Below are positions 15,374 to 23,125 of a stretch of DNA of 43,779 bases, in pieces. The notes under the pieces are model-generated. The model was given only the letters and a program-made list of their open reading frames with translations. It searched no databases and had not been told where the DNA came from. The position numbers were made by a program, and so were the translations under genes. This DNA comes from JAXIPB01 sp045403155 (GTDB lineage Bacteria; Actinomycetota; Actinomycetes; Mycobacteriales; Micromonosporaceae): contig JAXIPB010000082.1 in the NCBI GenBank assembly GCA_045403155.1, forward strand, positions 1 to 43,779. Reading direction: 5' to 3'. Each line of letters opens with the position of its first letter. Within the stretch, counting starts at the first letter, position 1.

Positions 15374-16294
15374 ATGGACGTCCTGTCGGACATGCTGAGC
15401 ACCGTCCGCCTGCGGAGCACGGTCTTCGCCCGGACGCAGCTCTCCGCGCCGTGGGGGATCCGTGCTGAGGGGCAGGACCACTTCGCCTTTCACGTCATCA
15501 CCCGGGGCCGCGGCGTCCTCGAGGTCGACGGCCTGAGAGGCGGCTTGGTCGACGTTGAGGCCGGAGACGTCGTCGTGGTGTCGCCGGGGCGTGAGCACAC
15601 GCTGCGGGATCGGCCGGAGAGCCCGGCGCGCGACCTGATGGAGCTGTTGTCGGCCGGAGTCTTCGATCGGGGCACGTCTCCCGACGAGTCGCGCGGCACG
15701 ACGCAGCTGATCTGCGGATGCTTCCGCTTCGACGACATGCGCAGCAACATCCTGATGTCGGCGCTGCCCACGATGATTCACACCCGGGAATTGGCCAGCG
15801 ACGCGGGTCCATGGCTGTCGCAGACCATCAAACTGCTGGCGTACGAGTCGTTCGCCGACCGCCCCGGCATGGCCACCGTCGTGGACAGGCTCTGCGACGC
15901 GATGTTCGTCTACATCCTGCGCTGCCACCTGGTGCAGGTGCCGGCGCAGGAATCGAACTGGCTCCGCGCAATCATCGAGCCGCAGATCGGCACCGCGCTT
16001 GGCCTGATGCACGAGAATCCCAGTGCTGATTGGACGGTCGCGACGCTGGCCGCGAAGGTGGCGATGTCTCGATCGGCCTTCGCCGCCCGCTTCACGCAGT
16101 TCGTCGGGGAGCCCCCGATGCTGTACCTCACCCGGTGGCGTATGCAGAAGGCCGCCGGTTTGCTGCGTACTTCCGACGCCGATCTCGGCGAGGTGGCCGC
16201 ACGGGCGGGGTACGAGTCGCCGGCGGCGTTCAGCAAGGCCTTCAAGCGCACCATGGGCGTGGCGCCCGGGGCCTACCGCCGCGAGACGGCCTAA
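15374..16294 (+). CDS. AraC-family transcriptional regulator
   Basis: A 306-residue regulator with an N-terminal cupin sensing domain (FHVITRGRGVLEV, then DVEAGDVVVVSPGREHTLRD) and a C-terminal pair of helix-turn-helix motifs from about residue 205. The recognition region runs WTVATLAAKVAMSRSAFAARFTQFVG and ends with AARAGYESPAAFSKAFKR and GVAPGAYRR. The ATG at 15374 follows GGGGAGG at proper distance and is preferred to the GTG six bases earlier. AraC proteins with this cupin type often regulate an adjacent oxidoreductase, and the divergent SDR is the natural candidate target. The ligand is unknown. Confidence 0.88.
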   Translation: MDVLSDMLSTVRLRSTVFARTQLSAPWGIRAEGQDHFAFHVITRGRGVLEVDGLRGGLVDVEAGDVVVVSPGREHTLRDRPESPARDLMELLSAGVFDRGTSPDESRGTTQLICGCFRFDDMRSNILMSALPTMIHTRELASDAGPWLSQTIKLLAYESFADRPGMATVVDRLCDAMFVYILRCHLVQVPAQESNWLRAIIEPQIGTALGLMHENPSADWTVATLAAKVAMSRSAFAARFTQFVGEPPMLYLTRWRMQKAAGLLRTSDADLGEVAARAGYESPAAFSKAFKRTMGVAPGAYRRETA

Positions 16295-16314
16295 CACCCT
16301 GCTCCGGCGGCATT

Positions 16315-16344
16315 TTCAGGCGGCGTTCAGTCGACCGGTATACC
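16315..16344 (+). promoter_or_regulatory. Promoter with 11-bp-spaced direct repeats, leaderless ABC operon
   Basis: TTCAG occurs at 16315-16319 and 16326-16330, one helical turn apart, followed by the palindrome GGTATACC (16337-16344), whose TATACC can act as -10. Transcription would start within about two bases of the ATG at 16353, and no ribosome site precedes that ATG, which suggests a leaderless mRNA. Such repeats are typical of OmpR-type activators. Confidence 0.4.
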
Positions 16345-16352
16345 GTCCTGAC

Positions 16353-17315
16353 ATGGCCACGGTAACTCTCGACGCCCGGGCGCTGACCAAGCGATTCGGT
16401 ACGCGCACCGCCGTCGACGAGGTGAGCTTCACCGCGCGGCAGGGTGAGGTGGTGGGGCTGCTTGGTCCCAACGGTGCCGGAAAGACGACCACCATTCGAC
16501 TGCTCACCACGGTGTTAGCCCCGACCAGCGGCGAGTTCTCCGTGGACGGGATCCCGTCCGACCAGCCGTCCGAGATCCGGCGACGGGTCGGTGTGCTGCC
16601 CGAAAGCGCCGGCTACCCGGCCCACCAAACGGGTGGCGAGTTCCTTCGTTACCACGCGCGGCTCTTCGGCCTGCCGCGAGGCGACGCCGCGGCGGTGGCC
16701 GAGCGCCTGTTGACGGAGGTTGGTCTCGCCGAGCGCGCCTCGTCGCGCATCTCGACCTACAGCCGCGGTATGCGGCAGCGCCTCGGTATCGCCCGTGCCC
16801 TTGTGAACGACCCGGTCGTCGTGTTCCTCGACGAGCCGACACTCGGTCTCGACCCGGCCGGGCAACGGCAGATCCTGGGCATCGTTCGCGATGCCGCCCA
16901 GCGCCGAGGCGCCACGGTTGTCCTTTGTACGCACACACTGCCCGAGGTTGAAGAGATCTGCACGAGCGTGCTGATCCTCGACCGGGGGCGGGTCTTGACG
17001 TCGGGCACCGTGAACGAGGTGACCCACGCGGTCGCCTCGACGCGGTCCGCCCTGCTCCGAGTGCGGCTGGACTCGGTCGATCGGGCGCGGTCCGCACTCG
17101 GCGCCGTCGCCGGTCTTGCTGTCGAGGCCGACTCGGACCGACCTGATGTTCTCCGGATCACCCTCGCGGGAGACCGGGCCGGCACGGGGGACGGTGCGAT
17201 GAACGTGGCCCTGCGGGCGGTGCTCGCCGCCGACGTACCGGTCTTGTCGTTCGACGTTGACGGGGCGCGGCTCAGCGACGCATTTCTTGCCATGACCGAG
17301 CAGGGTCCACTGTGA
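16353..17315 (+). CDS. ABC transporter ATP-binding protein
   Basis: A 320-residue ATPase of an ABC-2 type exporter. GPNGAGKTTT is Walker A, TYSRGMRQRLGIARAL the signature region, VVFLDEPTLGLDP Walker B, and CTHTLPEVEEIC the switch histidine. After the nucleotide-binding domain (about 1-225) there is an accessory C-terminal domain of some 95 residues typical of drug- and lantibiotic-type exporters. It begins a three-gene operon; the stop overlaps the permease start by four bases. The exported substrate is unknown. Confidence 0.92.
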   Translation: MATVTLDARALTKRFGTRTAVDEVSFTARQGEVVGLLGPNGAGKTTTIRLLTTVLAPTSGEFSVDGIPSDQPSEIRRRVGVLPESAGYPAHQTGGEFLRYHARLFGLPRGDAAAVAERLLTEVGLAERASSRISTYSRGMRQRLGIARALVNDPVVVFLDEPTLGLDPAGQRQILGIVRDAAQRRGATVVLCTHTLPEVEEICTSVLILDRGRVLTSGTVNEVTHAVASTRSALLRVRLDSVDRARSALGAVAGLAVEADSDRPDVLRITLAGDRAGTGDGAMNVALRAVLAADVPVLSFDVDGARLSDAFLAMTEQGPL

Positions 17316-18148
17316 CCGAGACCGTCGCGAAGAGCGGGCGTGCCGAGACCGGCGCCGCCGCAGCGACAGGCCCGAGTCCGGGCTGGTGGGTCGTCGCCGG
17401 TCAGGAGTGCCGAGACCTGTGGCTCAGCGGCAGGGCCCCCGTGCTGCTCTTCGTCTTCAGCGTGCTGCTGAGCGCCGTCACGTACCTCGCCGCCACCAAC
17501 CAGATTCTCAACTTCCTCGAGCAGCGGGAGGCGGTCAACCTCGTGCTGCAGATCGCGGTGGCGGTCGCCGTCCTGGTCACCCTGGTCGTGAGTGCCGACG
17601 GCATCAGCGGGGAGCGGGAGCGCGGAACGCTCGAAAGCCTGCTGCTCACACCGGTGCCGCGCAGGTCCATCGTGGCGGGCAAGCTCGTTGCGACGTTCTC
17701 GTTGTGGCTGGCCGCCTTCCTGGTGAGCGTTCCGTATGTATGGGTGCTCGGGCGGGGAGTCTCCATCGTCGGGCTCGCGCTCGCACTGGGATTCGCCGTG
17801 GGCACCTTGCTCGCCGTGGCGCTGTCCGCCTTCGGTCTCCTCGTCAGCGCCCTGTCGAGTTCGAACAAGTTCAGCCTCGCCGTGTGCTTCTTCATCCTGT
17901 TGGCACTATTCGCGCCGACGCAACTACCCGCGACGGCGTCGAGCCCGGTGGGGAACGTCCTCGTTCGAATCAACCCCGTGGGTGCGGGTGTGCATTACCT
18001 TTCGGCGGTGCTCGTCACCGGGCACTCGTGGACGCGCGATCTGTCGTACCTGATCTCGCCTGTGCTCGCCGCCGTGGTCGCCCTCGGCGTGCTCCTAATC
18101 CTCGCCCCACGCATCGTGCGGCTGATCGGTGGGGTGAGCGGAGAATGA
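17312..18148 (+). CDS. ABC-2 type transporter permease
   Basis: A 278-residue membrane protein with about six transmembrane segments, starting at a GTG that overlaps the ATPase stop. The motif GISGERERGTLESLLLTPVPRRSIVAGKL is the hallmark coupling region of ABC-2 permeases. The N-terminal 25 residues are a soluble Ala/Gly-rich stretch. Together with the preceding ATPase it forms an exporter half, and its stop overlaps the next gene's ATG. Confidence 0.9.
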   Translation: MTETVAKSGRAETGAAAATGPSPGWWVVAGQECRDLWLSGRAPVLLFVFSVLLSAVTYLAATNQILNFLEQREAVNLVLQIAVAVAVLVTLVVSADGISGERERGTLESLLLTPVPRRSIVAGKLVATFSLWLAAFLVSVPYVWVLGRGVSIVGLALALGFAVGTLLAVALSAFGLLVSALSSSNKFSLAVCFFILLALFAPTQLPATASSPVGNVLVRINPVGAGVHYLSAVLVTGHSWTRDLSYLISPVLAAVVALGVLLILAPRIVRLIGGVSGE

Positions 18149-18687
18149 CATCACTCGTCGTGCTCGCTGGTGTCGTGGTGGCGTTCTTCGGTGGGGCGGC
18201 GCAGCCGAACACCGTAGAGGTCACCCTGGACCAGAGCCAGATCTCGGCCGCCGTGGGCGACTCGCTGACCCTCGAGTCCAGAATCGTCAACACCGGCTCG
18301 GTGCCGACCGACCCTCTCGTGGCGCACATCAACGTCGCCAGCCTGGACGGGACCTATGTCGACCTCGAGGACTGGTCCGCGGACGTCACCAACGCATTGC
18401 CCGCACTGGCACCCGGCGCTTCCACCACACTCAGCTGGGAGTTTCAGGCCGTGAACACCGGCGCCTTCGACGTCTACGTGGTCGTCCTGCCCAACGGCGC
18501 GACCACGGCGGGGACCGGCCCACTGGTTGCCAGCCCACCGGTGCACGTGACCGTGGCCGGCCGTCGCACCCTCTCCGCCGGCGGGGCGCTCCCCGTCGTC
18601 GTCGTGATCCCGGTGCTGCTCGGACTTGCAGCGGCCGCCACCCTCTACCGCCGCCTTCGACCGTCGATCATGACCGGGGGGTCATGA
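18145..18687 (+). CDS. Secreted, membrane-anchored accessory protein of the ABC operon
   Basis: A 180-residue protein with an N-terminal hydrophobic signal or anchor (TSLVVLAGVVVAFFGGA), an extracytoplasmic beta-rich domain of about 110 residues that resembles the NEW3/CARDB-like Ig fold (VGDSLTLESRIVNTGSVPTDPLVAHINV, then LAPGASTTLSWEFQAV), and a C-terminal transmembrane helix followed by RRLRP. It presumably sits at the outer face of the membrane next to the exporter. The last codons lie within the hairpin at 18662-18693. I know of no firm function for this architecture. Confidence 0.75.
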   Translation: MTSLVVLAGVVVAFFGGAAQPNTVEVTLDQSQISAAVGDSLTLESRIVNTGSVPTDPLVAHINVASLDGTYVDLEDWSADVTNALPALAPGASTTLSWEFQAVNTGAFDVYVVVLPNGATTAGTGPLVASPPVHVTVAGRRTLSAGGALPVVVVIPVLLGLAAAATLYRRLRPSIMTGGS

Positions 18688-18732
18688 TCGACGCCGTGTG
18701 ACGACCGCCACCTCAAGATCGTGGCGATCTTG
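18662..18732. repeat. Dispersed palindrome, family B, copy 1 (also the operon terminator)
   Basis: CGTCGATCATGACC and GGTCATGATCGACG pair perfectly over 14 bases around GGGG at 18662-18693; CAAGATC and GATCTTG form a second hairpin at 18714-18732. The stop codon of the ABC accessory gene is inside the first stem. The same two cores (GATCATGA and CAAGATC) recur at 28565-28643. The first hairpin is a likely T-less terminator. Confidence 0.65.
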
Positions 18733-18898
18733 GGGGCCGGGTTCAAGCGGTGAGTGGAGATCAGAGGGCCCGCAAGGGCAGGATCCGGGGGTTTTCTCAG
18801 GGTATGCGAGGCACATCCGATCTAGGCGGATCGGATGCGCTCTGCCTATTGTTGTGGGGATTGAACCCGGCAGAATGCAAGGCTTGGAAGGTAACTCC

Positions 18899-20935
18899 AT
18901 GCAGCCATCCGCCACGCTTTTCTCCGCCGTCACCGGCAAACCGGGCATCACGATGGCGACAGTCATCGGAGCTTCCAGCGTGTACGCCGCCCAGGCCTGG
19001 GTTGACGTGACACCGTTCCCGCATCGCGTACCGATGGAGTTCTGGGTCCTCGCGGCGTTGGCGGTGATCGCCGATTTGCGTCCGTTACCGGTGCCGTGGA
19101 CCAGGCGGCGGTTGGGCACGATCTTTGTCTCGGTCTGTTTCACGTCTGCGATCATGCTGCTCTGGGGGGCCGGACCGGCGATTGTGGTGCAAGCCGCTGC
19201 GGTCCTTGGCGCATCGCTTCGACTTCGTCTCAGTGTCGCTCGGACCGCGTTCACCGTGGCGCGATTCGCACTCGCACTGCTCGCCGCCGACGCGGTGCTC
19301 GATCTCTTCGGCCCGCCGCCCTTCGCCCTGGGCATCCGTGTGGACCGAGCCGACATCCTGGCCGTCCTCGCGGCCGCAGCGGCCTGGTTCGCCGTGAACT
19401 ACCTCCTTCTGACGATCGGTCTCCGGATACGGTACGGCGGCGGCCTTCGCCAGGTGCTCACCCGCACGTTCGGCTACGAACTGCTGTCGACCGGCGCTCT
19501 GCTGTTGCTCGCGCCGCTGCTGGTCAGTGCGCCAACCGGCTGGGTGATCCTGCTCGTGCTTGTGCCGGTCTTCGCAGTCAACCAGATGGCACAGCTCTCC
19601 AACGACCAGGCGGAGCAGATTCGTATCGACCCGCTGACCGGACTCCTCAGCCGCCGCGCGCTCCGGGCCGAGGTGGACGAACTCGCCCGACCGGAGGAGC
19701 GCAGTTCACCGCCGGGTGGCAACGTGAACAGATTCGCCCTGCTACTACTTGATCTCGACAAGTTTAAGCACGTCAATGACGCGCTCGGCCACGCGGTCGG
19801 GGACAGACTGCTGCACGACGTGGCCCGGAGATTGGCTGCGGCGGTGCGCCCAACCGATCTGGTCGGCCGGCTGGGCGGCGACGAGTTCGCCGTCATTATC
19901 CCCGGCGTATCGGATGCGACAGCGGCGGTTGCGATCGCAACGGACCTTGGCCGCGTCCTCGATCAACCGTCCTATCTGGATGGTCTACCGCTCGATGTCA
20001 GCGCCTCAATAGGTGTCGCGCTCTGCCCCGAGCACGGCGGTGACTTCGCGACTCTGATGCGCCACGCGGACGTCGCGATGTACGACGCGAAGCAACGGAG
20101 CGACGCGGTCGCGATCTATACGCCGGCGACGGACCACAACTCGGCAGAGCGGCTGAGCCTTCTCGCCGATCTGCGCAGGTCTCTCGAGGATCCGAAGCGG
20201 GCCGGCGAGATTGAGTTCCACTATCAGCCACAGGTTGCACTCGCCACCGGCGAGGTGGTCGGCGTCGAGGCCTTGCTTCGCTGGCGGAGCACGGAAAGGG
20301 GCCTCGTGGCACCCGCCGAACTCATCGGCGCGGCCGAGCACAGCGCGGTCATGCGGATGCTGACTTTGCGGGCGATCGATGACGTTGTGCGGCAGGTCGC
20401 GACGTGGAACTCGGACGGGATCCGACTACGCGCATCGATCAACGTCAGCGTCCGAGACCTGCACACAGCAGACATGGTGGAGTTCCTGACCGACCGCCTC
20501 CGCTTGTACGGCGTGCGCGCCGACCAACTCGAGGTGGAGATCACGGAGACGGCGCTCATGGCCGACCCCCGCCGCGTTCTGTCCACTGTGCAGCTGCTCT
20601 CCGACCTCGGCGTCGCGCTGTCGCTCGACGACTTCGGCACGGGGTACTCGTCGCTGCTCCACCTGCGCCGGCTGCCGCTCGCCGAAGTGAAGATCGACCG
20701 CTCGTTCGTGCAGCGGATGGCCCACGATCCTGACGATGAGGCCATCGTACGGTCGATCATCGAGCTGTCAGATGCGCTCGGGCTGCGCACAGTCGCCGAA
20801 GGGGTTGAGGATTTCGCGACCGCTCAGCTGCTCGCCGACGCTGGCTGCGACATTGGTCAGGGGTGGCTCTACGCTCGGCCGATGCCGGCGCCGGAACTGA
20901 CGGCCTGGCTCGCGCGCCACCACGGCCCGGCCTGA
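18899..20935 (+). CDS. Membrane-bound GGDEF-EAL cyclic-di-GMP enzyme
   Basis: A 678-residue signalling protein. The first 210 residues hold about seven hydrophobic segments forming a membrane sensor module. The diguanylate cyclase domain follows (starts IDPLTGLLSRRAL), with an intact GGDEF catalytic motif and a product-inhibition site RPTD placed five residues before it. The EAL phosphodiesterase domain has EALLRW, the metal-site segment EITETALM, SLDDFGTGYSSL and the KIDRSF motif, all intact. It could therefore make or degrade cyclic di-GMP. The ATG at 18899 has GGAAGG ahead of it; the longer frame from 18698 is less plausible. The preceding 211 bases hold the family B repeat and nothing else recognisable. 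Confidence 0.92.
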   Translation: MQPSATLFSAVTGKPGITMATVIGASSVYAAQAWVDVTPFPHRVPMEFWVLAALAVIADLRPLPVPWTRRRLGTIFVSVCFTSAIMLLWGAGPAIVVQAAAVLGASLRLRLSVARTAFTVARFALALLAADAVLDLFGPPPFALGIRVDRADILAVLAAAAAWFAVNYLLLTIGLRIRYGGGLRQVLTRTFGYELLSTGALLLLAPLLVSAPTGWVILLVLVPVFAVNQMAQLSNDQAEQIRIDPLTGLLSRRALRAEVDELARPEERSSPPGGNVNRFALLLLDLDKFKHVNDALGHAVGDRLLHDVARRLAAAVRPTDLVGRLGGDEFAVIIPGVSDATAAVAIATDLGRVLDQPSYLDGLPLDVSASIGVALCPEHGGDFATLMRHADVAMYDAKQRSDAVAIYTPATDHNSAERLSLLADLRRSLEDPKRAGEIEFHYQPQVALATGEVVGVEALLRWRSTERGLVAPAELIGAAEHSAVMRMLTLRAIDDVVRQVATWNSDGIRLRASINVSVRDLHTADMVEFLTDRLRLYGVRADQLEVEITETALMADPRRVLSTVQLLSDLGVALSLDDFGTGYSSLLHLRRLPLAEVKIDRSFVQRMAHDPDDEAIVRSIIELSDALGLRTVAEGVEDFATAQLLADAGCDIGQGWLYARPMPAPELTAWLARHHGPA

Positions 20936-20941
20936 CGTAGC

Positions 20942-21433
20942 TCAGAGCGCGTGCAGTTGGACCTGCGCGAGCGCGCCATCGACGATCTCTGCCGTTTGGT
21001 AGGTGGCGAACGGCTGGCGGCGTCGGTCGGTGGGCGAACCCGGGTTCAGCAGCCGCAGGCCGTTCGCCGCCACGCTGTCCCACGGGATGTGCGAATGTCC
21101 AAAGACGAGCACGTCGCGGTCTGGGAAGCGGGCGGCGCACCGTGCTTCGCGACCGGTGGCCGGCCCCGTCTCGTGGACGACCGCAAGGCGTACCCCGTCC
21201 AGTTCCACCCTCGCCACCTCCGGCAGGCGCGCCCGCAGCGCCGGTCCGTCGTTGTTGCCGAACACCCCGATCAGCCGCGCGGAACGAGCCTCCAACGCAT
21301 CGAGCAGACCTTCGGCCACCCAGTCGCCGGCGTGGATGACCGCATCCGCGGCGTCGATTGCGCGCCACAGCTTAACCGGCAGGTCTCGAGCACGGGCCGG
21401 TACGTGGGTGTCCGCGGTGAGAACGAGGCGCAC
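20942..21433 (-). CDS. YfcE/MJ0936-type metallophosphoesterase
   Basis: A 163-residue calcineurin-like phosphodiesterase. The metal ligands are visible as TADTHVP, HAGDWV, GNNDG, VVHET and FGHSH, which is the compact YfcE arrangement. It hydrolyses small phosphodiesters in vitro in related cases; the physiological substrate is not established. I chose the GTG at 21433, which starts directly on VRLVLTADTH. A longer frame to 21481 would add 16 residues encoded by the family A repeat and is unlikely. The stop lies six bases after that of the convergent GGDEF-EAL gene. Confidence 0.85.
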   Translation of the reverse strand: MRLVLTADTHVPARARDLPVKLWRAIDAADAVIHAGDWVAEGLLDALEARSARLIGVFGNNDGPALRARLPEVARVELDGVRLAVVHETGPATGREARCAARFPDRDVLVFGHSHIPWDSVAANGLRLLNPGSPTDRRRQPFATYQTAEIVDGALAQVQLHAL

Positions 21434-21449
21434 AGCAGCCAAATATACG

Positions 21450-21506
21450 GCGATCTTGGATGATTCCCGGGTCCCCGACACTGAGAATCATCCAAAACGG
21501 GATCTG
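21450..21506. repeat. Dispersed palindrome, family A, copy 2
   Basis: GCGATCTTGGATGATTC followed by GGGTCCCCGACACTGA and GAATCATCCAA; the arms TTGGATGATTC and GAATCATCCAA pair perfectly over 11 bases. It begins right after the stop of the ABC permease and ends upstream of the phosphodiesterase, a good position for a terminator. Confidence 0.65.
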
Positions 21507-22250
21507 TCACTCCCAGCGGAAGAACCGAGCCGCGACCCCACCGAGTGCCACCGTGAAGAAGACCATCACGCTGAGGTGCAACGGCAGCGGCCATGCGCCA
21601 GCCCACGAGTCCTGCATCGCCTGCGAGGCGGCGCCCAGCGGCGTGTAGTCGGCCACCCTCCGGACGGCGGCGGGCATCAGCGGACCTGGAGTCCACACCC
21701 CTGCGGCGAACATCATCGGGAAGTACACGAGCGTACCCAGGCCCGATGAGGCGCGGGCCGTGGGTGCCAGCGCCGCGATGAGCAGCGCGACCGCGCACAT
21801 TGCCGCCGATCCGAGGACGAAGGCAAGGATGACCCCCCCGACTCGCGCAGGTGGAGCGATGTCGAAGGCAATGGCCGCGCCGACATACGCCAGCGCCGAG
21901 CCGATCAACAGGGCGCCGACGTTGACGATCAGCTGCGCCGCCAACAACGTCACCGGCGAGACCGGCGTCGTGGAGAGCCGGCGAAGCACGCCTCTCTCCC
22001 GATATGCCGAGAGGACGCCCAAGAGGGTGACCATCGTGATCGTGGCGATCGCCAGGGCCAGCACGATCGGCAGATAGACGTCGATCGGGCGCCGGCCGCC
22101 GATGTCCGGACTCGGAGCGGTGAAGCCAGGAATCGCGCTGCCCAGGACGAGGACAAGCACGGCGGGGAAGGCGATCCCGAAGAAGGCACCGATCGGTTCG
22201 CGCAGGAAAAGCTTGGCCTCGGTGAGGGTCAATTTTGCGAGCGCGGTCAT
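21507..22250 (-). CDS. ABC-2 type exporter permease
   Basis: A 247-residue permease of the drug-export (DrrB-like) class with about six transmembrane segments. SAYRERGVLRRLSTTPVSP is the conserved cytoplasmic coupling motif, and the segment YFPMMFAAGVWTPGPLMP followed by VADYTPLGAASQAMQD is the family's C-terminal signature. The ATG at 22250 follows GAGGAG and overlaps the ATPase stop (ATGA). It forms a two-gene exporter with the ATPase. Confidence 0.9.
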   Translation of the reverse strand: MTALAKLTLTEAKLFLREPIGAFFGIAFPAVLVLVLGSAIPGFTAPSPDIGGRRPIDVYLPIVLALAIATITMVTLLGVLSAYRERGVLRRLSTTPVSPVTLLAAQLIVNVGALLIGSALAYVGAAIAFDIAPPARVGGVILAFVLGSAAMCAVALLIAALAPTARASSGLGTLVYFPMMFAAGVWTPGPLMPAAVRRVADYTPLGAASQAMQDSWAGAWPLPLHLSVMVFFTVALGGVAARFFRWE

Positions 22251-22993
22251 GACGCACTCCTCTCGCGAGCGTGTGGACGCGTGAGAGCGAGGACGGCGTC
22301 CTCGAGGGTTGGACGGGCGACCCCGGGCACCTCTGCGCGGCCGACGAGCGCGGCGGGCGTGTCGAGTGCGACGACCCGGCCGGAGTCGATGACCGCTACG
22401 CGGTCGCAGAGCCGCTCTGCTTCCTCCAACGTATGTGTAACCAGAACGACCGTCACGCCCCGATCGCGGACATCGCTGATGAGTTGCCAGGTGTCTCGAC
22501 GAGCCTGCGGATCCAAGCCTGTCGTCAGCTCGTCGAGGATCGCGATCTCCGGGTTGCCGACCAGGGCCAGGGCGATCGAGAGCCGCTGCTTCTGGCCGCC
22601 CGAGAGTCTGCTGAAGACGGTGTTGCGCTTCTCGCTCAGGCCCAGGTCGGACATGAGCCGCCGCCAGTCGGCGGGCCGCGGATAGAACGAGCTGTACAAA
22701 TCCAGCGCCTCCCAGACCTTGAGGCGGTCCGGAAGCTGGCTCTCCTGGAGCTGAACGCCGAGCCGGCGCCGAACCTCGGCCCGGTCCCGGCGCGGATCCA
22801 GCCCTAACACCCGGATCCTGCCCGCGTCGGCGACGCGCATGCCAGCGATGCTCTCCACCGTCGTCGTCTTGCCGGCTCCGTTCGGTCCGACGATGCCGAA
22901 GATCTCGCCGGCCTCCACCGTGAAAGAGACGTCCCATACGGCGACCTGCTCCCCGTACCGTTTCGCAAGGTTCTTGACTTCGATGACTGTCAT
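22247..22993 (-). CDS. ABC exporter ATP-binding protein
   Basis: A 248-residue ATPase with Walker A GPNGAGKTTT, signature RLSGGQKQRLSIALAL, Walker B AILDELTTGLDP (with Thr-Thr in place of the common Pro-Thr after the catalytic Glu), and the switch in VTHTLEEAERL. It drives the permease encoded immediately after it. The gene faces away from the sensor kinase and response regulator at 23126-25710, which are the likely controllers of this exporter, as in many actinobacterial drug-response loci. Confidence 0.92.
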   Translation of the reverse strand: MTVIEVKNLAKRYGEQVAVWDVSFTVEAGEIFGIVGPNGAGKTTTVESIAGMRVADAGRIRVLGLDPRRDRAEVRRRLGVQLQESQLPDRLKVWEALDLYSSFYPRPADWRRLMSDLGLSEKRNTVFSRLSGGQKQRLSIALALVGNPEIAILDELTTGLDPQARRDTWQLISDVRDRGVTVVLVTHTLEEAERLCDRVAVIDSGRVVALDTPAALVGRAEVPGVARPTLEDAVLALTRPHARERSAS

Positions 22994-23125
22994 GCCTCGA
23001 CGCTAGGAATGCGCGAGGCCCGCGAGAATGGGTCTGCGCGCCAAACGGGGGTGGGGCTAGCTCCACCCACTATCGGGTTCCGGCTGCACTGTGCGCCGCC
23101 GACGCGCTCGGCGAGACTAGGAGGC

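Noticed and set aside
19096..19752. A second plus-strand frame inside the GGDEF-EAL gene
   Set aside because: It is an Arg/Pro-rich out-of-frame shadow of conserved signalling domains.
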